Source: Tessaracoccus flavus
GTDB taxonomy: Bacteria; Actinomycetota; Actinomycetes; Propionibacteriales; Propionibacteriaceae
DNA length: 64,000 nt
Assembly (NCBI RefSeq): GCF_001997295.1
Contig: NZ_CP019605.1
Location: forward strand, 1,054,001-1,118,000
Reading direction: 5' to 3'
In this document: piece by piece, positions 18,396 to 28,777 of the stretch
Position numbering within the stretch: the first letter of the stretch is position 1
Layout of the letters: every line of letters starts with the position of its first letter
The notes under the pieces: model-generated
The model's database searches: none
What the model saw: the letters and a program-made list of their open reading frames with translations, nothing else
Told to the model about the DNA's origin: nothing
Program-made: the position numbers and the translations under genes

Positions 18396-20710
18396 TGGGC
18401 GGCACCGACCAGGCGTGGCCGCACGACTGGCGTCTCGTCCCCGTGGCGGCCGCAGCGTGGGCCGCGTCGTGGATGGGAACGGCGGGCTGGACGCCGGGCC
18501 GGGACGTCGTCATGGCCCTCCTCGCAGGGGTGGGGCTGCTCGGCGTGATGGCGGGGCGGTCGGGGCGTCGGTGGACCGCCCTCACGCTGGCAGTCCTGGC
18601 GGTGGGGGCCTCCACGGCGGGACTGCAGTCGCACCATCGTCACACGTCTGCTGTTGCCCAGTTGGCCGAGGAGGGCGCCACAGCGACGGTCCTGCTCAGG
18701 CTCAGGGCCGAGCCCCAGCCTGGACGTCAGGCGAGCATCGGTCGGGCCGAACTCGTCTGGGCCGAAGCACGGGGACGCCGCATCCAAGCCGCGGTTCCCA
18801 TCGTCGTGATCGGTGTGGGGACGGTTGGCGAAGAACTGCTGTCGCTCACCGCGGGTGCCGAGTACCTCCTGGAGGGACGATTGGCCGCAACCGAGCGCGA
18901 CGACGCGGCGGCCGCGCTGCTGCGGCTGCGCCGCGTCGTGCGTCAGACCGCGGAGCCAGGCCTCCTCGACGCCGGCGCCAACGCGATGAGGGCGGGGCTG
19001 CGGTCGGCTGTGGCCCACTCGCCACCCGATCAGGCTGCGCTGGTCCCGTCGCTCGTGGTCGGTGACACCTCTGCGGTCGATGGGGGCATGCGTGACAACT
19101 TTCAGGCGACGGGGCTGACGCATCTCATGGCGGTGTCCGGGGCCAACCTCACGCTGATGCTCGGGGTAGTCCTCGCGGTTGCCCGCGCCGTCGGGGTGCG
19201 AGGGTGGGCCGTGCGAGCTGCCGCGGTCGCGGGGGTACTTGGGTTTGTTGTCCTCTGCGGTCAGGATCCCTCGGTGCTGCGAGCCGCGGCGATGGGCCTG
19301 GTGGCGCTCGCCGCCGTCGGGGTGGGCCGCGGACGCCGGAGTGTCCGGGCACTCAGCGTCGCCGTGCTTGCTCTGGTGTGGTTGGACCCGTGGCTGTCGA
19401 GGTCGGCCGGGTTCGCGCTGTCGGTGGCTGCTTGTGCCGGCATCGTGCTGCTCGGCCCCAGACTGGTGGGGGCCATGACCAGATGGGCGCCGCGCTGGCT
19501 TGCGGAAGCGATCGCAATCCCGTTAGCGGCGCAGGTGGCGACTCAGCCGATCGTGACGGCGCTAAGCGAGCAGGTGTCGGTCATCGGTGTGGTCACCAAC
19601 GCCCTGGCGGGGCCGTTCGTCGGTCCCACCACGATCCTGGGACTTGGGGCTGCCCTCCTGTGGTTCGTGCCCGTGTTGGCGGTAGGTCCGGGCTGGCTGG
19701 CCGGCTGGTGCTCCCAACCCATCCTCTGGCTGGCCGACGGCGGAGCGGCCCTGCCGTCAGCCGCGTGGGAATGGCAGCCGACCGCTGCGGGCTTGACCAT
19801 CGTGGCCGGCGCCGCCTTGGGTGCGACGTGGGTGCTGCCCCGCCTCCTGGCGCGGCGGTGGGGGTTCGTGCTTCTCATCGGCGCGATCCTCGGGGGCTCG
19901 GTGGTCCGACCGGTGACGCTGGGCTGGCCCGGGGACTGGGCGGTGGTGTTCTGCGACGTCGGGCAGGGGGATGCGACGGTCCTCAACGCGGGCGGAGGGG
20001 CGGCGGTTCTGGTCGACGCAGGACCGGAGGCTGCGCCGACACTGGCGTGCCTGAAGTCGCTCGGCGTGCGCTCCCTGCCCATGCTGGTACTCAGCCACTA
20101 CCACTCTGACCACGTCGGTGGGGCGGCCGCCGTCATAGCGAGGTTTCGTCCAGAGCTGATCCTGGTGAGGGCGGGATCGCCTCCGGATTGGCTGGCCTCG
20201 GCCGCGACGCAGGCCGGCGTCGTCGTCCGCGAAGCGGCCGCGGGAGAAGTCCTCGGGGTCGGCTGGGTGCAGTGGCAGACCGTGTCCGCCACGGAGCCCT
20301 TCGCCGACTGGCAACCCGAGCCAGACGGCGAGGGATCGGCGGAGAACGATGCGTCGGTCGTGGCGGTTGCCCGCTCGCGTGACGTCAGCGTCCTGCTGGC
20401 CGGCGACCTCGAACCTGGCGGGCAGAGCCTTGCGCTGAGGTCCGCGGCCCGGCAGGGGATCGACCTCTCCGTCGACGTGCTGAAGCTGCCGCACCACGGC
20501 TCCTCACGCCAGGACCCGCGGTTCTTCGAGGTGACGTCGGCCAGCGTCGCGGTGGCGTCGGCCGGAGAGGGCAACTCGTACGGTCACCCGTCGGCGAGCA
20601 CCATGAAACTGAGCCGAGACCTCGGCATGACGGTGGCCAGAACCGACATGGATGGCGACGTCGCCGTCGCACGGCGCGGGGACGGGCTCGTGATCCGCAC
20701 CGCCGGATGA
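18395..20710 (+). CDS. comEC: ComEC/Rec2-type DNA uptake channel
   Basis: This 771-residue polytopic membrane protein has the Competence domain (about residues 210-480, with the TGLTHLMAVSGANLTLM block near 232) and a C-terminal metallo-beta-lactamase-like domain with SHYHSDHVGG near 566-575. ComEC moves single-stranded DNA across the membrane. Together with comEA this suggests that DNA uptake is, or was, possible; other competence genes are not in view. ATG 18395 overlaps the comEA stop; a TTG one codon earlier is possible. Confidence 0.92.
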   Translation: MGGTDQAWPHDWRLVPVAAAAWAASWMGTAGWTPGRDVVMALLAGVGLLGVMAGRSGRRWTALTLAVLAVGASTAGLQSHHRHTSAVAQLAEEGATATVLLRLRAEPQPGRQASIGRAELVWAEARGRRIQAAVPIVVIGVGTVGEELLSLTAGAEYLLEGRLAATERDDAAAALLRLRRVVRQTAEPGLLDAGANAMRAGLRSAVAHSPPDQAALVPSLVVGDTSAVDGGMRDNFQATGLTHLMAVSGANLTLMLGVVLAVARAVGVRGWAVRAAAVAGVLGFVVLCGQDPSVLRAAAMGLVALAAVGVGRGRRSVRALSVAVLALVWLDPWLSRSAGFALSVAACAGIVLLGPRLVGAMTRWAPRWLAEAIAIPLAAQVATQPIVTALSEQVSVIGVVTNALAGPFVGPTTILGLGAALLWFVPVLAVGPGWLAGWCSQPILWLADGGAALPSAAWEWQPTAAGLTIVAGAALGATWVLPRLLARRWGFVLLIGAILGGSVVRPVTLGWPGDWAVVFCDVGQGDATVLNAGGGAAVLVDAGPEAAPTLACLKSLGVRSLPMLVLSHYHSDHVGGAAAVIARFRPELILVRAGSPPDWLASAATQAGVVVREAAAGEVLGVGWVQWQTVSATEPFADWQPEPDGEGSAENDASVVAVARSRDVSVLLAGDLEPGGQSLALRSAARQGIDLSVDVLKLPHHGSSRQDPRFFEVTSASVAVASAGEGNSYGHPSASTMKLSRDLGMTVARTDMDGDVAVARRGDGLVIRTAG

Positions 20711-20741
20711 TGGTGGGCACCAATTTCGTCGGGCAACGGGA

Positions 20742-21485
20742 ATGCACCACGATGGGGGCGTGACCCGCTCCCACATGCCCGAAGCTCGAACCGTCGTCCG
20801 GGCGATCCTGCTGGTGACCCTGATGGGCTCCATCGTCTTCGCGTCGGTCCGGTTGGCCACGGCACCGGCGGCGTCCGCTGATCCGAGCGTCCGGGTGCAG
20901 AGCGACTACGTTCTGATGCTGCTGCAGTGTGCGCTGGGGATCGTGGTGATGTTCCTGCCCCTCATCGTGCAGAGACGCTTCGCCGTGCACCTTCCGAGCG
21001 CCATCGAGATCGCGTTCTTCGTGTTCCTCTACTGCGCCATCTACCTGGGAGAGGTGCGCTCGTTCTACTTCCGCATCCCGTACTGGGACAACGTCCTGCA
21101 CTTCTTCAGTGGCGCCATGCTCGGGGCGCTCGGCTTCGTCCTGGTGCAACTGCTGAACGACTCACAGCGCCTCCATGTGGAGCTGAGCCCCGCTTTCGTG
21201 TCCTTCTTCGCCTTCTGCTTCGCCCTGGCGAGCGGCGTCGTGTGGGAAATCTACGAGTTCACGGCGGACTCACTGCTCGGCACGAACATGCAGAAGTACG
21301 TGACCGAGGCGGGGGAGGTACTGATCGGACGGTCGGCGCTCCACGACACGATGATCGATCTGATCATCGACGCCTCGGCGGCGCTCATCGTGACAGTGCT
21401 CGGCTTCCTGTGGCTTCGACCGCGCATGGGAAAGGACGCTGAGAGGCCTGCACCGCTCCTGGAGCGCCGACCGGCGGCCGACTGA
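20742..21485 (+). CDS. Conserved multi-spanning membrane protein (DUF2238-like)
   Basis: This 247-residue protein has about six hydrophobic segments. The stretch YWDNVLHFFSGAMLGALGF with acidic, tyrosine-rich surroundings and WEIYEFTADSLLG near residue 168 is typical of DUF2238-like inner membrane proteins, sometimes called membrane-spanning protein. Function is unknown. The start is uncertain: ATG 20742, GTG 20760 and ATG 20775 are all in frame with no clear ribosome site. It follows comEC after 31 bases. Confidence 0.6.
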   Translation: MHHDGGVTRSHMPEARTVVRAILLVTLMGSIVFASVRLATAPAASADPSVRVQSDYVLMLLQCALGIVVMFLPLIVQRRFAVHLPSAIEIAFFVFLYCAIYLGEVRSFYFRIPYWDNVLHFFSGAMLGALGFVLVQLLNDSQRLHVELSPAFVSFFAFCFALASGVVWEIYEFTADSLLGTNMQKYVTEAGEVLIGRSALHDTMIDLIIDASAALIVTVLGFLWLRPRMGKDAERPAPLLERRPAAD

Positions 21486-21501
21486 CCGCCGATCCGGGTG
21501 G

Positions 21502-22497
21502 TTATGCCTCCAGCGTCTCGCGCGGCGTGAGCCCCGCAGCGCGGTACATGTCGTCGATGACCCGCATGGTCTTGACCGAGTCGGTGGGATCGGTCAGCAC
21601 TTCGGTGCCCTCCCGGATCGCCGAGACGAACACCGCCAGCTGCTCCTCGTAGCTGGTGGGCTTCGTGGGCAGTTCCATGGTCGGATTCTCGCCGGAGACG
21701 CGCAACCAGTTACCCTCCTGCGGCTTGACGAAGCCCGAGACCTCCATCGTGCCGCGGGTGCCCGTGAGCACGGCGGTCTGAACCTCCTCGTCCTCGAGCA
21801 GCGAGCTGGAGATCGTGGCGGTCACCCCTGACGGGAACTCGAGTTCGGCCGTGAGCGCCTCGTCGATGCGGGCGTCCTCGGGGGACGGACGGTAGGTGGC
21901 CGAGGTGACCGTGGGCTCCTCACCGACGATGCTGCGCACCAGATGCAGGGGGTAGCACCCCAGATCCATGGTGGCTCCGCCGGCGACGTCGTAGCGGTAA
22001 CGGATGTTGGTGCGGTCCGGCAGGTTGATGTTGAACGTCGCCGTGATGTCCTGCAGCTCCCCGATGCTGCCGAGCTCGACGAGTTCGATGATCTTCCTGG
22101 TGAGGGCGTGGTAGCGGTAGTGGAAGGCCTCCATCACGACGAGCTCGGATGCGGCCGCGACCTCCGCCACGCGCTGCGCCTCCTCGGCGTTGGAGGCGAA
22201 CGGCTTCTCCACCAGGACATGCTTGCCGGCCTGGAGCGAGCGAATCGTCCACGCCGCGTGGTGTGAGTTCGGAAGCGGAATGTAGATCGCGTCGATGTCG
22301 GGGTCGGCCACGAGCGCCTCGTAGCTGTCGACCACTCGCGCGATGCCGTGCTCGGCGGCGAACTCCTCGGCACGGGCCCTGTCCCTGGCGGCGACCGCGG
22401 CCAGCTCCACGTCCGGGTTGGTGTGGGCCGGCTCGATCAGCGAAGTCGGTGTGATCCCGGCGGCGCCGAGAATCCCGATCCGGATCGCCCCGCTCAT
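21502..22497 (-). CDS. Gfo/Idh/MocA family oxidoreductase
   Basis: This 331-residue protein starts with an NAD(P)-binding Rossmann motif (IRIGILGAAGITP) and carries the EKPFASN motif near residues 97-103, whose lysine is the catalytic residue of this family. The C-terminal half is the usual alpha/beta substrate domain. Substrate is probably a sugar or polyol derivative, not determinable here. The start ATG overlaps the end of the SRPBCC gene by 4 bases. Confidence 0.85.
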   Translation of the reverse strand: MSGAIRIGILGAAGITPTSLIEPAHTNPDVELAAVAARDRARAEEFAAEHGIARVVDSYEALVADPDIDAIYIPLPNSHHAAWTIRSLQAGKHVLVEKPFASNAEEAQRVAEVAAASELVVMEAFHYRYHALTRKIIELVELGSIGELQDITATFNINLPDRTNIRYRYDVAGGATMDLGCYPLHLVRSIVGEEPTVTSATYRPSPEDARIDEALTAELEFPSGVTATISSSLLEDEEVQTAVLTGTRGTMEVSGFVKPQEGNWLRVSGENPTMELPTKPTSYEEQLAVFVSAIREGTEVLTDPTDSVKTMRVIDDMYRAAGLTPRETLEA

Positions 22498-22916
22498 TGG
22501 GCATCCTTCTCGGCGTACTCGGCGAAGTTGTCGAGGATGGCCTGCCAGCCGGCGCGTTGCGGGTCGGTGGGCTCCTCCTCGTCAGGGTCGAACGACTGCT
22601 GGACCAGCGTGGTGCCGTCCGCCTGCGTCTCGAAGGTCACGCTGACCGAGCGCCCGTCGTCGAGCGTGTACTCGATGAGCCGGTGGTCGACGACGGTGGT
22701 GTACGTCCCTGCAAACTCGAACGACTCGTCGCCGTCGACCTCTTCCATGGTGTAGCTGAACTCGCCCCCCTCACGGAGGTCGTTGCTGGCGAGGGGGCAG
22801 TGCCAGTCGTCGCTGGCATGGTTCCAGGCCTGGATGGCGTCCTCATCGGTGAAGGCCGCCCAGGCAGCCTCGATGGGGGCGTCGACGATGGTGCTGATCT
22901 CGATACGTTCACTCAC
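22494..22916 (-). CDS. SRPBCC (AHSA1-like) domain protein
   Basis: This 140-residue protein is a single START/Bet v1-like domain of the AHSA1 type: IEISTIVDAPIEAAWAAFTD at the N-terminus, AIQAWNHASDDWHCP, and a closing GWQAILDNFAEY helix. Such proteins bind small hydrophobic ligands or act as stress-response cofactors; the ligand is unknown. It lies upstream of, and overlaps, the oxidoreductase gene. Confidence 0.8.
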   Translation of the reverse strand: MSERIEISTIVDAPIEAAWAAFTDEDAIQAWNHASDDWHCPLASNDLREGGEFSYTMEEVDGDESFEFAGTYTTVVDHRLIEYTLDDGRSVSVTFETQADGTTLVQQSFDPDEEEPTDPQRAGWQAILDNFAEYAEKDAQ

Positions 22917-22969
22917 ATGATGAAGCCTGCCACGGGTGGCGTCGGCATTCCAGCGGGAGGGGGGAGAAG

Positions 22970-23965
22970 TTGACGGTGATCCCTGGCAAGCTATCCACCA
23001 TGACCTCGGCGTTCGGCACCTCGCTCCTCATCACCGGTCCCGAGAGCCTTCTGGCCAGCCGGATTGTGGCTGACACCAAACGCCGGGCGTTGGCGGCCCA
23101 CCCCGAGGCGGACATCAACGAGATCCAGGCCACCGAACTGGCCGATTCAATGCTGTCGGAGGTGGTGGGCGGCTCGCTGTTCTCTTCGCACATCATCGCC
23201 ATCATCGACGACGTCGGCGCCTGCCCACCTGAGGTGGTCGACCAACTCGTGGCCGTCGCGGCGGACCCGCCCGAGGACCTGTGCCTCATCCTCGTCCACC
23301 AGGGCGGGATGAAGGGCAAGGGCCTGGTCGACAAGCTGAAGAAGGCGAAGGTGCAGGTCGAGCAGGTGGCGGCGATCAAGCCCTGGGAGCTGCCGAAATT
23401 CGTTGCAGCGGAAGCCAAGCGACACAAGGTGCGCATCAGTCAGGAGGCCGCGGGCGAGCTGGTCGCCGCGGTGGGGCACGACCTGCGCAGCCTCGCCGCC
23501 GCCGTGTCCCAACTAGCCTCCGATGCCGGATCCGGTGAGATCGACGCCGCGCTCATCCGGAGGTATTTCGCGGGGAGGGCGGAGGTCACGAGCTTCGCCG
23601 TGGCCGACGCCGTCCTGGCCGGCAATGCGAGCCTGGCGCTGGAACGGCTGCGGTGGGCCTTGTCGACGGGCGCCGCGCCCGTCCTGGTGACCAGCGCGAT
23701 GGCCGGCGCGTTCCGCGGGATGGGACGTTACCTCGATGCGCAGGGGAGCCGGCTGAGCGACGCTGACATGGCCCGCCAGATTGGCATTCCGTACTGGAAG
23801 ATCAAGGACTACTCCCGAGCGGCCAGCAACTGGCAATCAGGCGCTGTGGCGTCGGCGATCAGGATCATCGGCATTGCCGACGGCGAGGTCAAGGGCGCCG
23901 CCACCAACGCCGACTTCGCGCTTGAGAGGATGGTGCTCGGGGTGCTCAAGCTCCGGCGACGCTGA
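22970..23965 (+). CDS. holA: DNA polymerase III delta subunit (clamp loader)
   Basis: The protein (up to 331 residues) is the delta subunit that opens the sliding clamp. It shows the HolA pattern: LLITGPESLLASRIV at the N-terminus, a degenerate AAA+ core, LVHQGGMKGKGLVDKLKK near 105-123, a KPWELPKFV block, and the closing helical collar ending ERMVLGVLKLRR. TTG 22970 and GTG 22976 lie behind a strong GGGAGGGGGGAG stretch; ATG 23000 lacks a ribosome site. It sits in the conserved comEC-holA-rpsT order. Confidence 0.9.
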   Translation: MTVIPGKLSTMTSAFGTSLLITGPESLLASRIVADTKRRALAAHPEADINEIQATELADSMLSEVVGGSLFSSHIIAIIDDVGACPPEVVDQLVAVAADPPEDLCLILVHQGGMKGKGLVDKLKKAKVQVEQVAAIKPWELPKFVAAEAKRHKVRISQEAAGELVAAVGHDLRSLAAAVSQLASDAGSGEIDAALIRRYFAGRAEVTSFAVADAVLAGNASLALERLRWALSTGAAPVLVTSAMAGAFRGMGRYLDAQGSRLSDADMARQIGIPYWKIKDYSRAASNWQSGAVASAIRIIGIADGEVKGAATNADFALERMVLGVLKLRRR

Positions 23966-23971
23966 GCTGAT

Positions 23972-23998
23972 TCAGGGCGCGCGAAAACAGCGCCCTGA
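23972..23998. terminator. Hairpin between convergent holA and rpsT
   Basis: TCAGGGCGC (23972-23980) pairs perfectly with GCGCCCTGA (23990-23998) around a 9-base A-rich loop. It lies 6 bases after the holA stop and 45 bases from the rpsT stop on the other strand, so it can serve both. No T-run is present. Confidence 0.6.
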
Positions 23999-24043
23999 CG
24001 ACCGAGGGTCAAGACGCTGTTGTTGGAGCGCTGAGAGCTGGGC

Positions 24044-24304
24044 TCAGAGAGCGGCGACAGCCTGCGAGATGGCCGACTTGCGGTTGGCAGCCTGGTTCTT
24101 GTGGATGACGCCCTTGCTCACGGCCTTGTCGAGGCTGCGGTTGGCAACAGCGGCGAGCGCGGCGGCCTTCGCGGGGTCGCCCTCGGCGACGGCGGCGCGG
24201 GCGTTGCGGACGTGGGTGCGGAGAGCCGACTTGACGGCCTTGTTGCGCAGGCGCGCCTTCTCGTTGGTCTTGTTGCGCTTCTGCTGGGACTTGATGTTCG
24301 CCAC
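24044..24304 (-). CDS. rpsT: 30S ribosomal protein S20
   Basis: This 86-residue, lysine- and alanine-rich protein matches S20, a primary 16S rRNA-binding protein of the small subunit: [21 protein letters not shown] at the N-terminus and [19 protein letters not shown] at the C-terminus. Start GTG 24304 is preceded by AGAGG at 8 bases. It is divergent from lepA. Confidence 0.96.
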   Translation of the reverse strand: MANIKSQQKRNKTNEKARLRNKAVKSALRTHVRNARAAVAEGDPAKAAALAAVANRSLDKAVSKGVIHKNQAANRKSAISQAVAAL

Positions 24305-24450
24305 TGGGCAAGCCTCTTTACGGTGAAGTTTGTGATTACTCGGTCTCGCGTTTGCACGCGACGGTCAAGATTACCTGAGCAGGTCCCGGCCTGCAAAATC
24401 GCGGCAGTCGTGAGAGTATGGCCTGTCCCAGTTCATCGACGAGGAGACGA

Positions 24451-26280
<1,830 letters not shown>

Positions 26281-26289
26281 CGACGGTGC

Positions 26290-28773
26290 CTAGGACCGGC
26301 GCTTCGTCCGCGCCGTCGCCGTGGCCGACCACGGATCCTCGGGCCACGGATGCTTGGGATAGCGCCCACGCATCTCAGCCCGGACCTGCGCGTACGGCCC
26401 CGACCAGAATGAGGCCAGATCGTCAGTGACGGCGAGCGGCCTGCCAGCGGGTGACAGCAACTGGAACTGCACTGGGACGCGACCGTCGGCCAGGAGCGGC
26501 GATGACGCGAGTCCGAAGCATTCCTGCAGCTTGACCGCGCACACCACCCGGCCGCCGTGCTCGGCGTCGGGGTAGCTGAGTCGGATGGTGGAACCGCTCG
26601 GCACCGCCAGTCGGGAGGGGGCCAGGTCGTCGAGGCGTGCCGCGACCTGCCATGGCACCAGGCGGCGGAGCGGCGCTGTCAACGAGATGGCCCTCAGATC
26701 ACCGGTTCGGGAGGCACGGGCCAGCTCTGGTCCGAGCCACTCCTCCAGCCGGTCCAGCAGCGAGGCGTCGGACACGTCGGGCCACGGGTCGCCCACCTCC
26801 CGACGGAGGAAAGCCAACCTGCGACGCAACTCCTCCGCATCGGGAGACCAGCCGATGACCCCCAGCCCCCGCTCCTTCACGACCGTCGTCACGGCCCCGG
26901 CGTCGAGTTCCGCCGCGGGCACCGGGGTGGAGGTCAGTTCGATGGCGCCCAGTGCGGTGACGCGGCGCGCCCGGACCCGACCGCCCGCAAACTCGCCACG
27001 CACCTCCTCGACGAGCAGCTCGTGCGCGGCCGAGCGGGCTGTGGCCTCGGTGACGGGGGCGCCTGACCGGATGATGGCGCCGGTGCCGGCGGCGGCGTTG
27101 CCCGCGGCTCTGGAGACCTCGGCGACGGCCAGCCACTCGTGGCCCGCCAGCTCGGCGGGGGCGGCGGCACGGGTGCCGGAGGCCAGGAGGTACGCTCCGT
27201 CCGCTGTCCGGCGCGCGACCCGCTCGGGGTAGGCGAGGACGATGGTGGCTGCCGGGGGCTCTCCGTGGCCGGGAGTGTCCGCCACGAGCCGCGCGAGGCG
27301 TGACGCCTCCTCGCGCCACTGGCGGCTCAGGGGGTGCCGTCCCGCGCGCAGCGCCACGATCGCGTCGGTCAGGTCCCCGTCTGCGCCCAGCTCTGCGGCT
27401 GCCACGTACTCGGCCGCGTTGCGGCTGCCGACCAGCGGTGCGCCGTCCACGAGGGCGCGCGCCCAGCGCGGCGAGACGGGGGTCTCCGCGAGGCGGCGGC
27501 CGCGCGCGGTGATCCTCCCGTTCTCGTCGACCGCACCGAGCCACGTGAGGACAGCCTCGTCCTCGCGCACCGGGCCCGCGGGAAGCGGGGTGGGCAGCCT
27601 CAGCCCCTCGGCGCGGGGCGCTCCCCAGGCGGCCAGCGCCAGCAGCGCGCCGGTGAGGTCGGCTGTCTGGGTTTCGGGGGTCACGTCCGGGCGGAGTGCC
27701 CCGTAGGTCCGCTCGTCGTAGCACCGCCACACCGTGCCGGCCCCTTGCCGCGCCGCCCGGCCTGCTCGTTGGTCGGCCGAGGAGCGCGAGCACCGCACCG
27801 TGACCAGCCCCGACATGCCGCGCCCGGCGTCTCGGCGCGGCTCCCGGGAGAGCCCGGCATCGACGACCACCCGCACCCCGGCCACGGTCAGGGACGACTC
27901 GGCCAGGGCCGTCGACACGATGACGCGGGGCCGATCGCCAGGCCGCCGGCCGCTGACGGCGCGGTCCTGTGCCCGGGGGGAGACCTGTCCGTGGAGCTCG
28001 ATCACCTCGGCGTCGAGCCCCAGGTGGCCGGTCACGTGGCGGACCTCGCGGACCCCGGGGAGGAACACGAGCAGATCGCCATCGTCCGGGCGCTCGCGAA
28101 ACGCCGTTCGTACCGTGGCCGCAACGTGGTCGAGGAACTCCGGAGCGACCCCCCGCGCGCCCAGGGGGGCGGGACCCGGCGACCACTGCTCGGACAGGGG
28201 AAACAGCACCGCCGGGACGCTCACCACCGGGGCGGGGGTGTCGCCGCCCAGGAGCGAGGCGAAACCCGCCGCGTCGACGGTGGCCGACATCGCCACCAGG
28301 ACGAGGTCGGGCCGCATTTCCCGCACCTCAGCCAGCAACCCGACCAGCAGATCGGTGTCCAGGCCGCGCTCGTGGACCTCGTCGAGAACCACTGCGCCGA
28401 CGCCCTCGAGCGACGGGTCGCGCAACAGGCGGCGCAGCAGCACCCCGGGGGTGACCATCTCGATCTTCGTCTGCGGCGTGACCGCCCGCTCGCCGCGGAC
28501 GGTGAAGCCGATCAGATCGCCGACGCGGGTGCCGGTCAGGTCCGCGAGACGCCGGGCAGCGGCGCGCACGGCAACCCTCCTGGGCTGCGTGACGATGACC
28601 CGCCCGTGAACACACCCGGCGACGGTCGGGGGCCCCAGCGTCGTCTTGCCGGTCCCGGGTGGGGCCTCGACGACTGCGAGCCGCCGCTGCGTCACCGCGT
28701 CGCGCAGCGCCGCCGTCGCGGAGGCGAAGGGGAGGCTGGCCCCGTCGTCGACGAGCGCCGCCAACTTCCGCAT
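26290..28773 (-). CDS. hrpB: HrpB-type ATP-dependent RNA helicase
   Basis: This 827-residue DEAH/DEVH helicase has Walker A APPGTGKTT at 37-45, QPRRVAVRAAARR (motif Ia), LDEVHERGLDTDL (motif II) near 133, MSATVD (III) and DQRAGRAARQGAGTVWR (VI). The HrpB-specific C-terminal region (HrpB_C) ends in PWPEDPWSATATARTKRR, of the usual KHPWPEDP type. Its natural role is poorly known in bacteria. It starts 4 bases after the GH31 gene stop, so the two may be co-transcribed. Confidence 0.9.
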   Translation of the reverse strand: MRKLAALVDDGASLPFASATAALRDAVTQRRLAVVEAPPGTGKTTLGPPTVAGCVHGRVIVTQPRRVAVRAAARRLADLTGTRVGDLIGFTVRGERAVTPQTKIEMVTPGVLLRRLLRDPSLEGVGAVVLDEVHERGLDTDLLVGLLAEVREMRPDLVLVAMSATVDAAGFASLLGGDTPAPVVSVPAVLFPLSEQWSPGPAPLGARGVAPEFLDHVAATVRTAFRERPDDGDLLVFLPGVREVRHVTGHLGLDAEVIELHGQVSPRAQDRAVSGRRPGDRPRVIVSTALAESSLTVAGVRVVVDAGLSREPRRDAGRGMSGLVTVRCSRSSADQRAGRAARQGAGTVWRCYDERTYGALRPDVTPETQTADLTGALLALAAWGAPRAEGLRLPTPLPAGPVREDEAVLTWLGAVDENGRITARGRRLAETPVSPRWARALVDGAPLVGSRNAAEYVAAAELGADGDLTDAIVALRAGRHPLSRQWREEASRLARLVADTPGHGEPPAATIVLAYPERVARRTADGAYLLASGTRAAAPAELAGHEWLAVAEVSRAAGNAAAGTGAIIRSGAPVTEATARSAAHELLVEEVRGEFAGGRVRARRVTALGAIELTSTPVPAAELDAGAVTTVVKERGLGVIGWSPDAEELRRRLAFLRREVGDPWPDVSDASLLDRLEEWLGPELARASRTGDLRAISLTAPLRRLVPWQVAARLDDLAPSRLAVPSGSTIRLSYPDAEHGGRVVCAVKLQECFGLASSPLLADGRVPVQFQLLSPAGRPLAVTDDLASFWSGPYAQVRAEMRGRYPKHPWPEDPWSATATARTKRRS

Positions 28774-28777
28774 GGGG

